DNA from: Methylotenera sp.
Lineage (GTDB): Bacteria; Pseudomonadota; Gammaproteobacteria; Burkholderiales; Methylophilaceae
Reading direction: 5' to 3'
Length of the DNA stretch: 64,000 nt
Assembly (NCBI RefSeq): GCF_029945705.1
Contig: NZ_JAQSDC010000004.1
Span: 290,651-354,650 of the forward strand
Part shown: positions 15,464-27,180 of the stretch, in pieces
Layout of the letters: each line of letters starts with the position of its first letter
How positions within the stretch are numbered: the stretch's first letter is position 1
The notes under the pieces: generated by a model
The model's database searches: none
The model's input: the letters and a program-made list of their open reading frames with translations, nothing else
Told to the model about the DNA's origin: nothing
Made by a program: the position numbers and the translations under genes

Positions 15464-16033
15464 TTAGTTCTGCTTATTTCTTCTACGTGAAGCAAAACCA
15501 ATCAACATCAAACCACCCATTAGTAAAGCGTAGCTTTCAGGTTCAGGTACTGGTGTTGTGACATTTAACACGCCAGAATACGACCCGCCAGCTGCACCAG
15601 ATACAAGCCCTTTAATTTGAAGCGTATAAGTACCTGCCACTAAAGTGTCGGCTGGATTTAAAAATACGGAAGTTAAGCTAGCTGTTGGAGAGTAGTTAAG
15701 CGTAGTACCCCAGCCCTCTATGATAGTGCCAGCAGCCAACGTGCCAGTTTGATGCGTGCTACCAGAGTAGATACGAGCACGAAGGTCACTCAAGCCCAAA
15801 ATGCTATTTAAGTTAAGTGACGTGGTGATTGAGTTAACCGAACCATTAGGAATGGTGAATACATAATCATCAAAAAATGTGGTGCCACTAGATGCGCTGG
15901 CCAAGTTATTGCCATAATAGACAGATGTTGGTAGAGAACCAACAGAGAGTACTGTGGTAGTGTCAGCAAGTGCATTTAAGCTTACTATGCCGAACAGTGA
16001 TGCTATTACTGTATTTCGAATCAATTTCATCAT
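15464..16033 (-). CDS. FxDxF-type PEP-CTERM sorting domain protein
   Basis: A 189-residue exported protein with a signal peptide (cleaved near ALA-D, residue 23). Near residues 52-58 is FFDDYVF, the signature of the FxDxF family. The C-terminus carries VPEPESYALLMGGLMLIGF followed by Arg-Arg-Arg, the signal cut by exosortase during export linked to exopolysaccharide. The body is rich in Ser, Thr and Gly and otherwise featureless. A palindrome shared with another PEP-CTERM gene lies 92 bases upstream (16126-16141). Confidence 0.88.
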   Translation of the reverse strand: MMKLIRNTVIASLFGIVSLNALADTTTVLSVGSLPTSVYYGNNLASASSGTTFFDDYVFTIPNGSVNSITTSLNLNSILGLSDLRARIYSGSTHQTGTLAAGTIIEGWGTTLNYSPTASLTSVFLNPADTLVAGTYTLQIKGLVSGAAGGSYSGVLNVTTPVPEPESYALLMGGLMLIGFASRRRNKQN

Positions 16034-16125
16034 AAATGCCTTATAGTGAGTAATTAAGTGTTTCTTTATGTTAGCTATTCTATGGATTCAACATGACAAC
16101 TATTCTGAATTTGAGTGATAAAACT

Positions 16126-16141
16126 TAGTCTAATCGGACTA
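16126..16141. promoter_or_regulatory. TAGTC-N6-GACTA palindrome upstream of PEP-CTERM gene
   Basis: TAGTCTAATCGGACTA lies 92 bases upstream of the minus-strand PEP-CTERM start. A near-identical site, TAGTCTAACTGGACTA, lies 99 bases upstream of the PEP-CTERM gene at 42727. Shared sequence and shared distance support a common regulator; the PrsK/PrsR two-component system of PEP-CTERM bacteria is a candidate but is not seen in the window. Confidence 0.65.
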
Positions 16142-16170
16142 TATTTTCATTAGAATTATTGGGCTTAAAT

Positions 16171-16189
16171 GACTGAATCGAATTCAGTC
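16171..16189. promoter_or_regulatory. 19-base palindrome in the divergent promoter region
   Basis: Perfect 8-base arms GACTGAAT and ATTCAGTC are separated by CGA. It lies between the PEP-CTERM gene (minus) and the BI-1-family gene (plus). It is a possible operator for either; the regulator is unknown. Confidence 0.5.
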
Positions 16190-16330
16190 TACTATTGATG
16201 ATTTTGCATTTGTATTACTAATCTGCATGATTTAAGATAATAGATAGTTATTGCAATTTTTACTTGAAACTTATTGGCTTAGCCGTTATCTTAGTAATGT
16301 AGTGATTTTATTTTGTTAAAGGAATTAAAA

Positions 16331-17017
16331 ATGTTTGATAATACGCCAGTACTAGGTCGTTCAGAATCAGCGGAGTTAGCTACCAATAAGGTGCTACGCA
16401 ACACCTATGCTATGTTGAGCCTAACCATGATCCCAACAGTGATTGGTGCATTTATTGGTATGAGTCTTGATTTTAGTATCATTGCGCTTCATCCATTTAT
16501 TGCATTTGGCGTGTTTATGGCAGTGACGATAGGTATGCAGACTGCGATTACCGCAAACCGTAATAGTGGTTTAGGTATCGTGTTGTTACTAGCTTACACA
16601 TTCTTGCTCGGTGTAATGTTAGGCCCATTACTTCAACATGCTTTGCACTTACGTAACGGCGGGCAGTTAGTAGGTTTAGCCGCGGCTGGCACTGGTATTA
16701 TCTTTTTAACTTTAGCTGGTATTGCAAGCTCAACTAAGAGAGATTTTAGTTTCTTAGGTAAGTTCTTGGTGATTGGTGTGGTGGTGGTATTTTTAGCAAT
16801 TATCGCTAATCTATTCTTACAAATTCCAGCATTATCACTCACTATCTCAGCAGTATTTATTCTAATTTCATCAGGCTTTATTCTGTATCAAGTGAACCAA
16901 ATCGTACGTGGCGGTGAAACAAATTACGTGATGGCGACCTTGTCATTGTTCATTAGCATCTACAATATATTCAGTAACTTATTGAGTATTTTGATGTCTT
17001 TTGGTGGTAACGACTAA
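16331..17017 (+). CDS. Bax inhibitor-1/YccA family membrane protein
   Basis: A 228-residue inner-membrane protein with seven hydrophobic segments, of the BI-1 (TMBIM) family; YccA of E. coli modulates the FtsH protease. The N-terminus NKVLRNTYAMLSLT and the C-terminal SIYNIFSNLLSIL segment are family-typical. I chose ATG 16331 because AAAGGAATTAAAA precedes it; a TTG at 16313 lacks this. An intrinsic terminator follows. Confidence 0.88.
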   Translation: MFDNTPVLGRSESAELATNKVLRNTYAMLSLTMIPTVIGAFIGMSLDFSIIALHPFIAFGVFMAVTIGMQTAITANRNSGLGIVLLLAYTFLLGVMLGPLLQHALHLRNGGQLVGLAAAGTGIIFLTLAGIASSTKRDFSFLGKFLVIGVVVVFLAIIANLFLQIPALSLTISAVFILISSGFILYQVNQIVRGGETNYVMATLSLFISIYNIFSNLLSILMSFGGND

Positions 17018-17053
17018 ATTTGAATTAGTCTTTTAATTAAGACTTATGCCAAA

Positions 17054-17078
17054 TAAAAACCCGCAAAATGCGGGTTTT

Positions 17079-17080
<2 letters not shown>
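17054..17080. terminator. Intrinsic terminator between BI-1 gene and tadA
   Basis: AAAAACCCGC-AAAAT-GCGGGTTTTTT forms a short strong hairpin with a T run, between two convergent genes. Confidence 0.92.
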
Positions 17081-19584
<2,504 letters not shown>

Positions 19585-19585
<1 letters not shown>

Positions 19586-20568
19586 TACATTAACGCCAGT
19601 GCGGTTAAACATTGGTGGTAATGGGTATCACCACTACTTGGTTGAATACTGAGTTGCGGTAAACGTAGGCCGTATTTCAAGTGTTGCGCATCTGCATCTA
19701 CCACCCAGCGCGTGAGTTGGCTGATGCGTAATTCAATATTGTTGCCAGTCGTTGCATTAAAGTCTAACCATAAAGTAGAGCTAGCCTCACCCTGAAACTG
19801 TTTAACTAGTAAGCCTTGTTCACGAGAAGATGCTTTCCAATCAACACGCTTAGGTGAGTCGCCAAACTGGTAATTGCGATGCCCAGCAAAATCATCATCA
19901 CCTTGTGTGGTTAATAATTGCCCAGTGGCGCCATCGGAATCTGCACTTGGTAGTATTTGACTGCGTAAACTGGGATTTGGATATATCAGACATTGATTTT
20001 CCGTTTCAGCGTATGCCCAAACATGGAAGAGTGACACAGGAAACTCAGTGCTAAAAGTAATGCGAGGTGCTTTTAACCAGCCGCGCTTTTGGCTGCTTAA
20101 AGATAATCTAAATTTACTTTCACCAAGTGCTGGAACATCTTGAATGTCAGGTTCTTGATCTGCGAACATTGCAAAAATACTATAGCGGGCGCGATTACTT
20201 TCATCAATAACGTTTAATTCAAATATTGCTTGCTCACCTGCAAATACAGGAGTTGCGCGCTTTGCTTCAATTTTTAGATTAGCTAAATTACGCCAAGTAT
20301 ACAGCATGGTAATTAAACCTAATCCAGCCAATAAAAACGTTATGGCAAAACCTAAGCTAATGGAATAGTTGATGGAGCCTGTGAGTAGTCCTATTAACAA
20401 CACGCCGAACAGCCAACCAAATCTGGTCGGCAATATGTAAATATGTCTGCGGCTTAACGTAGTGGTTGAATCTATGGCGATTGCAGTGCGAAACCAAGTT
20501 TTTGGCGAGCTGAGTCTGAAGTCTGGTTTAAGACTGGAGTTACTCGAAAGGTTTAAGCCTTTTGCCAT
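19585..20568 (-). CDS. DUF58 domain protein
   Basis: A 327-residue protein. Two membrane helices at about 50-90 are followed by a domain ending with the DUF58 signature: FGDSPKRVDWKASSREQGL and VKQF (about 240-265), which has a von Willebrand A-like fold. It works with MoxR AAA+ ATPases, probably in assembly or chaperone tasks at the membrane. It lies 21 bases after moxR and overlaps the TgpA start by one base. Confidence 0.9.
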
Positions 20569-20589
20569 ATTAAATGCGTACTTAAAAGC

Positions 20590-21498
20590 TTAAACAGCGA
20601 CAGATTTGAGCAGCTGGGCGATATTGTCTACGCTACCTGTCAATGTGCTATTGCTCACCAATCGGTGGCCCGCCACGCTAGGTAAGATACTTTGAATATC
20701 CTCTGGAATGACATGGTCGCGGCCATCCAGCATTGCCCATGCTTGTGCGCATTGTTTTAAGCTCAAACCTGCACGAGGTGATAGCCCTGCATTGAACTGT
20801 GCAGATTGGCGTGTGTATTTCAATATGGCTTGCAAGTAATCCAGCAAGGCATCCGACACATGAATGTCATGACAAGCACTTTGTAGCATTTGTAATTGTT
20901 GAGCATCAATCACTGGGCTTAGTTTTGCCAGTTGCTCTCGACCGCCATTGCTTTGTAATAGTTTGCGTTCAGAAGCTGCATCAGGGTAGTTAATGGTAAT
21001 GCGCATCAAAAAACGGTCTAGTTGAGATTCTGGTAATGCAAAAGTGCCGATTTGTGAGCTCGGGTTTTGCGTAGCAATCACAAAAAATGGTTGGGGTAGG
21101 GTATAAGTGACTGCGTCTATCGTCACTTGAGCTTCTTCCATCACTTCAAGTAATGCGCTTTGCGTTTTTGGGGTTGCACGATTAATTTCATCGGCTAGTA
21201 AAACATTAGTAAATATTGGGCCAGGGTGAAATTTAAAATTAGCCGTGTTTCTATCGTACACAGAAACACCTAGCACGTCGGCAGGTAGTAAATCACTAGT
21301 AAATTGTACGCGCTGAAATTGTAAGCCCAGCACCTGCGCCAACGTGTGCGCTAAGGTGGTTTTACCCATGCCTGGCAGATCTTCTATGAGTAAATGCCCT
21401 TTAGCTAAGATGCAGGCTAGGGCGAGTTTAATTTGCTGTTCTTTGCCTAAAATGACTTCGCTGGTTTTGGCAATGATGGCATCTGTGATTTTTTTCAT
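20590..21498 (-). CDS. MoxR family AAA+ ATPase
   Basis: A 302-residue AAA+ ATPase. Walker A is GMGKTTLA (about 44-51), Walker B is LLADEINRA (about 104-112), sensor 1 lies in FVIATQNP and the C-terminal lid is helical. MoxR proteins act as chaperone-like ATPases with DUF58/VWA partners. It is the first gene of a four-gene operon ending with tadA. Confidence 0.93.
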   Translation of the reverse strand: MKKITDAIIAKTSEVILGKEQQIKLALACILAKGHLLIEDLPGMGKTTLAHTLAQVLGLQFQRVQFTSDLLPADVLGVSVYDRNTANFKFHPGPIFTNVLLADEINRATPKTQSALLEVMEEAQVTIDAVTYTLPQPFFVIATQNPSSQIGTFALPESQLDRFLMRITINYPDAASERKLLQSNGGREQLAKLSPVIDAQQLQMLQSACHDIHVSDALLDYLQAILKYTRQSAQFNAGLSPRAGLSLKQCAQAWAMLDGRDHVIPEDIQSILPSVAGHRLVSNSTLTGSVDNIAQLLKSVAV

Positions 21499-21556
21499 GT
21501 GTGTAATTCAAAAACGAATTTAAAACATGATGATACAGATAAAGCTAAATTAAAGC

Positions 21557-22012
21557 TTAGGCAGATGGTTGTTTTTGACTCCAGCGAATCAGTACGTAAA
21601 GCACGCCCATCATAAAAGCCCCGCCAGCCCACATACCCACTTCTGCAAAAGTTGGCGTTGCGTCTTGTACTGGCATCACGATTAATTTACGTAAAAACAA
21701 TACCAATACCACTTCAATAAAGGTTTCTACGACTAATTTACTACCATTTAAATAGCGGATTTCTGCTGAAATAAGTGCCGAAATAGACCATAACAACATG
21801 AGTGTGCCTAATGCATGTAAAAAACCATGGACTAGGTTATGAGCATATGCGGCTTCTTTAACGTCATTAAAGAATAACCAAGTGAACATGATGACGGATG
21901 TGGCAAGCGCCAAGCCGATGATAATATGTGCGAAACCGTTAAGCCAAAGCATGGCTCTAATCGCCATTCTATTGAGGGGAGCGAATTCTTCAGGTAGTTG
22001 GTCTTGTGACAT
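21557..22012 (-). CDS. PsiE-like phosphate-starvation-inducible membrane protein
   Basis: A 151-residue protein with four hydrophobic helices. The arrangement, with LVVETFIEVVLVLFLRKLIV near residues 92-111, resembles the PsiE family. Function is unknown; E. coli psiE is induced by phosphate starvation. It is separated from moxR by 58 bases and could be its own unit. Confidence 0.72.
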   Translation of the reverse strand: MSQDQLPEEFAPLNRMAIRAMLWLNGFAHIIIGLALATSVIMFTWLFFNDVKEAAYAHNLVHGFLHALGTLMLLWSISALISAEIRYLNGSKLVVETFIEVVLVLFLRKLIVMPVQDATPTFAEVGMWAGGAFMMGVLYVLIRWSQKQPSA

Positions 22013-22103
22013 GGCTTATCATTTTAGATACATGCAAATTAATTATATGCCATAGATTTATTAAAAACATCAATCAAGCTCAATCTAAGTTATATTCAAG
22101 ACA

Positions 22104-22140
22104 TGACCAAACTAAGCAACTTAAAAAGTCAGTTTGGTCA
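22104..22140. other. 10-base inverted repeat between LysR and PsiE genes
   Basis: TGACCAAACT (22104-22113) and AGTTTGGTCA (22131-22140) are perfect inverted arms with a 17-base loop. It lies just after the LysR stop. There is no T run on the relevant side, so it may be an atypical terminator or an operator for the PsiE-like gene. Confidence 0.45.
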
Positions 22141-22147
22141 CTAATTC

Positions 22148-23050
22148 TTACATGAGTAACTCATCAAGCGTCAGTTGCTTTAGTTTTTCAATTAGCCATT
22201 GTTGTGCTTTCCCACCTTTATTATGCCAAGCAAGGTAGCTTGTCACTTTTGGTTTAGGCTCAGCAACCGCTTTTATGACTAATTCGCCAGTGGCTACATG
22301 TTTTTCAGCCATTCTTTTAGGCAAGTATCCTGTGCCTAAGCCTGCAAGCTGTGCTTGCAGCTTAGCTTGCATGTCTGGCACTGATAGCACTTCCTGCCCT
22401 GTAATAATGCCTGAGGTTTTGGGCTCTAAGCTGCGTGAGCTATCTGAGGCAGAAACGGCTCGATATTGTTTGAGGTCAATGTTTTGTAATGGCTCTGCTA
22501 TTTGCGCCAAGGGATGATTGACAGCAACTGCATAATGAAACTCCAAAACGCCGATAGCTTTAGTTGTATAACTTCCTGCGTGTGGACCTTCCCCTGGCGC
22601 GCCCAACGAAATCGCTGCTCGACCAGATACCAAAGCATCCCAGCTTCCACCGTAGACCTCTCGTATTACTTTAAGTCGCGTCCCAAAGTTTTCTGAGTAG
22701 AACTCATTGATGATTTTATATAGTGCATCAAGCGTAAATAGCTCGCTAATGGCGATAGTAAGTTCAGTTTCTACCCCACTGGCAACAAGCTTTACATGAG
22801 ATTCGAGTTCGCTTGCAGCGTTAAGTAAATAACGGCCTTCACGTAGAAGCTCTGCGCCAGCTTCTGTTAACTCAGCTCGATGCCCACTTCGGTTAAATAT
22901 TGCGACTCCTAAATCCTGTTCTAACTTTCGCACGGTATAGGTAATAGCAGAGGGTACTCGGAATAATGACTCAGCTGCAGCAGCAAAACTTCCCTTGCTT
23001 GCAATTGCGTCTAGTACTTCCAAAGATTCTAAAGATATTTTAATAGTCAT
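22148..23050 (-). CDS. LysR family transcriptional regulator
   Basis: A 300-residue LysR regulator. The N-terminal winged helix reads LEVLDAIASKGSFAAAAESLFRVPSAITYTVRKLEQDLG (about 8-46) and is followed by a substrate-binding domain. I chose the second of two close ATG codons (23050; the first is 23059); both lack a strong ribosome site. It is divergent from the pirin gene and is the natural regulator of the pirin/YceI/ene-reductase/nitroreductase run, though the effector is unknown. Confidence 0.9.
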   Translation of the reverse strand: MTIKISLESLEVLDAIASKGSFAAAAESLFRVPSAITYTVRKLEQDLGVAIFNRSGHRAELTEAGAELLREGRYLLNAASELESHVKLVASGVETELTIAISELFTLDALYKIINEFYSENFGTRLKVIREVYGGSWDALVSGRAAISLGAPGEGPHAGSYTTKAIGVLEFHYAVAVNHPLAQIAEPLQNIDLKQYRAVSASDSSRSLEPKTSGIITGQEVLSVPDMQAKLQAQLAGLGTGYLPKRMAEKHVATGELVIKAVAEPKPKVTSYLAWHNKGGKAQQWLIEKLKQLTLDELLM

Positions 23051-23257
23051 GGCAATCATTATAGTAGTTGAATCTAATAGTTGAAAAGCTATATTTACAT
23101 CAAATATTTTGAATTAAATATCCAAAAATATCCACTATTAGGCAAAAGGCAACTCACATATAGTGGTTGTACAAAAATAGTATGCTCTTATATGGCTTCT
23201 TTGTGAGCTTTGTATGGATTTTATTTGGTATTTTTTTAGTCAAATAATTAAAAATAA

Positions 23258-24049
23258 GTGATAGCTAGAATTAAAGACATCAAAATTCGTGAAAGAAATA
23301 TTTTGAAACCGAGCCCAAATAACACTAAGTTAAGAAAATCTTCTGATCGAGGCTATGTTCATCAGGGTTGGTTAGAAAGTTATCACTCATTTTCATTTAC
23401 TGGTTATTACGATCCTGCGTATATGCATTACTCAGTATTGCGTGTGATTAATGAAGATGTTTTTGAGGCGGGGCAGGGTTTTGGTATGCACCCACATAAA
23501 AACATGGAAATTATTACCTATATGCTTCAAGGTGAGTTGCGACATACGGATAGCCTTGGCAATACTGCTGTGATTAAAGCGGGTGATGTGCAGTGCATGA
23601 CAGCCGGTACTGGCGTTATGCATAGTGAAATAAATGCCTCAGACACCGACTCTGTACATTTATTACAAATTTGGATATTTCCAGAACGCAAGTTATTAGA
23701 ACCCAGCTATAAAGATCAACATTTTACCCAAGCTCAAAAGAAAAATCGTTGGTGCTTATTAGTCTCGCAAGATGGCCGCGAGAATTCGCTTAAAATTAAC
23801 CAAGACATTTCACTTTTCGCCACATTACTGACCGAGAATGAATTGTTAGATTACATGCTGCCATCTCATAGAAGTCTTTATATTCAGATTGCCAGTGGTG
23901 AGGTTGAAGTTTGCGGACAGCATTTATCAGCAGGTGATGCACTGATGGCAGACGGTTCAAAAGAGCTTGCATTTAAAGCCTTGTCACCATCAGAAATACT
24001 TTTGTTTGATCTGCCCATTCATCATTCAGTCGATATTATGCAGCAGTAG
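23258..24049 (+). CDS. Pirin family protein
   Basis: A 263-residue bicupin. The metal-binding pattern HPHKNMEIITYMLQGELRH (about 78-96) and a later Glu/His (VMHSE near 125) give the pirin site; some pirins are quercetinases. The GTG start at 23258 is uncertain: the first about 27 residues lack pirin similarity, which begins at LRKSSDRGYVHQGWLESYHSF. It is divergent from LysR, the usual arrangement for an inducible oxidative or aromatic-stress cassette. Confidence 0.87.
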   Translation: MIARIKDIKIRERNILKPSPNNTKLRKSSDRGYVHQGWLESYHSFSFTGYYDPAYMHYSVLRVINEDVFEAGQGFGMHPHKNMEIITYMLQGELRHTDSLGNTAVIKAGDVQCMTAGTGVMHSEINASDTDSVHLLQIWIFPERKLLEPSYKDQHFTQAQKKNRWCLLVSQDGRENSLKINQDISLFATLLTENELLDYMLPSHRSLYIQIASGEVEVCGQHLSAGDALMADGSKELAFKALSPSEILLFDLPIHHSVDIMQQ

Positions 24050-24153
24050 TGAACCTAGGCAAGTTACGACTTGTCTATTTTGGTTGAAATGGTAAAGTTA
24101 AAATAACTTTCTAACCTTGTTAACCTACTGAAGCTTAATTGAGTGACGAGTGC

Positions 24154-24786
24154 ATGAAAAAATATATCTTAAGAATATCGATATTACTCACGTCCATGAT
24201 GCTCTCTAGTTTGGCCATGGCCGATCCTGATACCTACCGCATCGACAATACCCATAGTTTTGCAAACTGGACGATTCGCCATGTGGCATCTAAAACATCC
24301 GGTACTTTTAGCGACGTTACTGGCAAGTTAATCATCGATTCAACAAATTTAGCCAACTCATCGGTTATGGCGAAAATAAATGTATTAAGTGTTAATTCTA
24401 GCCATGCTAAACGGGACGAGAATATCAAAAAAGAAGCGTATTTAGATGCTGCTAAATTTAATCAGATGACTTTTGTCAGTACAAGTGTCAGCAAAATAGT
24501 CACTGCAAGCAACTCATCTGTAACAGTTAACACCGAAGGAGTATTGACTGGAAACTTTACTATGCACGGTGTTACTAAAGAAATATCTTTTCCATTTAAA
24601 GTGTTAGGCTTTGGTTCAGACCCGTGGGGTGGATACCGAATAGGTATTGAAGCTCATACTTTAATTAAGGCATCTGATTATGGATTTAGTTGGGCAAGCA
24701 AAGTAGGCGCACCAGTAGGCGACGACATTGAGGTCACCTTATTAATAGAGGGCGTTAAACAACCTGCTGAAATTGTCATCAAATAA
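24154..24786 (+). CDS. YceI family lipid-binding periplasmic protein
   Basis: A 210-residue protein with a signal peptide (MKKYILRISILLTSMMLSSLAMA). The mature part has the YceI lipocalin-like pattern: YRIDNTHSFANWTIRH, SVMAKINVLSVNSSHAKRDENI and FTMHGVTKEISF. YceI proteins bind isoprenoids or amphiphiles. I preferred ATG 24154 over the TTG at 24139 because GAGTGACGAG precedes it and it starts a proper signal peptide. It probably follows the pirin gene in one regulon. Confidence 0.9.
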   Translation: MKKYILRISILLTSMMLSSLAMADPDTYRIDNTHSFANWTIRHVASKTSGTFSDVTGKLIIDSTNLANSSVMAKINVLSVNSSHAKRDENIKKEAYLDAAKFNQMTFVSTSVSKIVTASNSSVTVNTEGVLTGNFTMHGVTKEISFPFKVLGFGSDPWGGYRIGIEAHTLIKASDYGFSWASKVGAPVGDDIEVTLLIEGVKQPAEIVIK

Positions 24787-24853
24787 TCATTATTCACTAA
24801 TATCCTTTTCGTAATTTATATCGTAAATTCACAGCAATAACATGGAGAAATAT

Positions 24854-25933
24854 ATGGCATTAGATTTATTTAGTCCTGTCAGTTTGGGTTCAATTGCACT
24901 TAAAAATAGAATGGTAATGGCACCGCTGACGCGTAACAGAGCTGGTGAGGGTGGCGTACCGCAAGCAATTAACGCAGCATATTATGAGCAACGTGCGACA
25001 GCAGGTTTAATCATTACAGAAGCTACGCCTATATCGACTATGGCGCACGGCTACCCAGCTTTACCAGGCATCTATACCGATGCACAAGTTGCAGGCTGGC
25101 TAAAGGTTACTGATGCAGTGCATGCCAAAGGTGGAAAAATTATTTTGCAATTATGGCATGTGGGTCGAATCTCGCATCCCAGTTTATTGCCGAATGGCGC
25201 GCTTCCTGTTGCACCATCAGCCATAAAACCAGAAGGTAAAGCCTTTACTTATAAGGGTTTGGTGGATTATGTAGAGCCGCGCGCACTAGAAGTCAGTGAG
25301 CTTTCAGGAATTGTTGCAGATTTTGTACACGCGACTAAATATTCATTAGCTGCGGGTTTTGATGGCGTAGAAATTCATGCTGCCAATGGCTACTTACTAG
25401 ACCAGTTTTTACGCGATGGTTCGAATAAACGTACTGATAATTATGGCGGCAGTTTCGAGAATCGAGCTCGATTGTTGTTGGAGGTCACTAAAGCTGTTGT
25501 TGCAGTGGCAGGTTCAGATAAAGTTGGTATTCGTATCTCACCAGTGAACCCTTTTAATGATATGCATGATAGCAATCCGCAAGCGTTGTTTAACTATGTT
25601 GTTGATGAGCTGAATCAATTTAACCTTGCATACCTACATGCGGTTGAGGGTGGTATTCATGGTGGTGGAATCGCTGACCCATTTGATTTTGATGCGTTAC
25701 GTAAGCACTTCAAAGGTGCTTATGTCGCTAATCTAGGCTATGACAAGGTACGTGGTAACGCTGCAATTGCTAGCGGTCACGCCGATGCGATTGCTTTTGG
25801 TGTGCCATTTATCGCTAATCCTGATTTAGTGCAACGTTATAAAGCGGATGCTGCCCTCAATGAAGCGGATTCAAAAACTTTTTATGGTGGAAGCGAAAAA
25901 GGTTACACTGATTATCCTTTCTTAAACGCCTAA
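24854..25933 (+). CDS. Old-yellow-enzyme family alkene reductase (NemA-like)
   Basis: A 359-residue FMN-dependent TIM-barrel reductase acting on activated C=C bonds, N-ethylmaleimide or nitro compounds. It has LFSPVSLGSIALKNRMVMAPLTRNR at the N-terminus, the substrate-binding HVGR and the flavin segment GFDGVEIHAANGYLLDQFL (about 170-188). I chose ATG 24854 because GGAGAAA precedes it; the ATG at 24842 would place the ribosome site inside the gene. It is followed directly by a nitroreductase. Confidence 0.91.
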   Translation: MALDLFSPVSLGSIALKNRMVMAPLTRNRAGEGGVPQAINAAYYEQRATAGLIITEATPISTMAHGYPALPGIYTDAQVAGWLKVTDAVHAKGGKIILQLWHVGRISHPSLLPNGALPVAPSAIKPEGKAFTYKGLVDYVEPRALEVSELSGIVADFVHATKYSLAAGFDGVEIHAANGYLLDQFLRDGSNKRTDNYGGSFENRARLLLEVTKAVVAVAGSDKVGIRISPVNPFNDMHDSNPQALFNYVVDELNQFNLAYLHAVEGGIHGGGIADPFDFDALRKHFKGAYVANLGYDKVRGNAAIASGHADAIAFGVPFIANPDLVQRYKADAALNEADSKTFYGGSEKGYTDYPFLNA

Positions 25934-25951
25934 TTTGGAGTCAAAACCCTC

Positions 25952-26554
25952 ATGCACAATCCAGCAATCACCCAAGTCAACATTGATGAAACCCTAGCTA
26001 ACCGCTGGAGCGGTCGTGCCTATGATGCTGCAAAATCAGTGAGTGCCGAGCAGATTACAGCCTTGCTGGAAGCGGCTCGCTGGGCGCCATCATGCTTTGG
26101 AGATCAACCATGGCGCTTTGTCGTGTGGGACAAAAACGCAGATGCTCAATCGTGGCAACAGGCGTTTGACTGCTTGGCACCAAGTAACCAGTCTTGGGTG
26201 AAGGATTCCTCTGTGTTGTTTTTAGTATGTGCGGATAGCTTGTTTAATCATAATCAGCAGCCTAATCGTTGGGCGCAATACGACACAGGTGCAGCTGCCG
26301 AAAACCTATGTCTACAAGCTTCAAGTATGGGTTTGATGGCGCATCAAATGGGCGGTTTTAACGTAGATCTAACGCGTGATAAATTCAGTATTCCAGCGCA
26401 ATTTACGCCGATGGCGATGGTTTGCGTTGGTTTTGCGGCAGATATTGCAACAGTCACTGGCGAAGCATTAGCACGCGAAACCGCTGCACGCTCACGTCGC
26501 CCATTGAATGAGTTGTTTTTCGCTAATAGTTGGGGTCAATCGATTAACAAATAG
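25952..26554 (+). CDS. Nitroreductase family protein
   Basis: A 200-residue FMN-binding nitroreductase-fold protein. NRWSGRAYDAAKSVSAEQ at the N-terminus binds the FMN phosphate, AARWAPSCFGDQPWRFVVW (about 42-60) is family-typical, and the C-terminal RRPLNELFF closes the site. It lies 18 bases after the ene-reductase with GGAG before the ATG. Together they can reduce electrophiles and nitro compounds, consistent with the LysR-pirin stress context. Confidence 0.9.
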   Translation: MHNPAITQVNIDETLANRWSGRAYDAAKSVSAEQITALLEAARWAPSCFGDQPWRFVVWDKNADAQSWQQAFDCLAPSNQSWVKDSSVLFLVCADSLFNHNQQPNRWAQYDTGAAAENLCLQASSMGLMAHQMGGFNVDLTRDKFSIPAQFTPMAMVCVGFAADIATVTGEALARETAARSRRPLNELFFANSWGQSINK

Positions 26555-26592
26555 AGTAGCTTAACTTTAAATATCTGATTAATAATATTACG

Positions 26593-26625
26593 GGTTTAGT
26601 TAACTAGGCTGGGCTTAACTAAACC
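26593..26625. promoter_or_regulatory. 11-base inverted repeat upstream of thioredoxin gene
   Basis: GGTTTAGTTAA (26593-26603) and TTAACTAAACC (26615-26625) are perfect inverted arms with an 11-base spacer. It sits between the nitroreductase stop and the thioredoxin start. It could be an operator or a weak terminator; there is no T run after it. Confidence 0.5.
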
Positions 26626-26717
26626 TGCTAGGTCTGCTAAAATCTAGTGTGTTAGTTACAAATTATTTACAAGTTACTTAAATCATCAAATTAATCAATT
26701 AAATTTAGGATCTAGTT

Positions 26718-27089
26718 ATGGCGGTTGTTGCACTCAACAAAGAAAATTTTAAAGAAACAATCGAAAACAATAGTTTTATTATTGTTGATTTTTGGGCACC
26801 ATGGTGCGATCCATGTCTAGCGTTTACGCCAACATTTGAAGCAGCCGCTGCAAAAAACCCTGATATTGTTTTTGGTATGGTTAATACTGAAACAGACCCA
26901 GAAATTGGTGAGTACTTTGAAGTAAATCAAATTCCAGGTGTTTTAGTGATTCGCGAACAAGCTGGCATTCATGCGCAAGTGGGTGAAATTGGTGCGCCAG
27001 CCTTAGATGCCATTATTCAGTGGGCGCGTGATTTTGATATGACAGAAGTACGTGCTTATTACGCACAAGAAGCACAAAAAGCTAACTAG
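26718..27089 (+). CDS. Thioredoxin family protein with CDPC active site
   Basis: A 123-residue thioredoxin-fold protein. The active site reads WAPWCDPC (about 28-35) instead of the classical WCGPC, which should alter redox potential or substrate choice. The cis-Pro region IPGVLVI (about 74-80) is present. There is no signal peptide, so it is cytoplasmic. It is likely monocistronic, with a ribosome site near TAGGATC and a terminator at 27117-27143. Confidence 0.88.
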   Translation: MAVVALNKENFKETIENNSFIIVDFWAPWCDPCLAFTPTFEAAAAKNPDIVFGMVNTETDPEIGEYFEVNQIPGVLVIREQAGIHAQVGEIGAPALDAIIQWARDFDMTEVRAYYAQEAQKAN

Positions 27090-27116
27090 TGATAAACTAT
27101 AAAGTTTGAACAAAAT

Positions 27117-27143
27117 AAAAAAGCGGCGATGAGCCGCTTTTTT
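27117..27143. terminator. Intrinsic terminator after thioredoxin gene
   Basis: AAAAAAGCGGC-GATGA-GCCGCTTTTTT: GC stem with A and T runs, usable in both directions. Confidence 0.92.
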
Positions 27144-27180
27144 ATTGTTTGACGTTTTGCAAGGAGAGATTTTCTATGCT

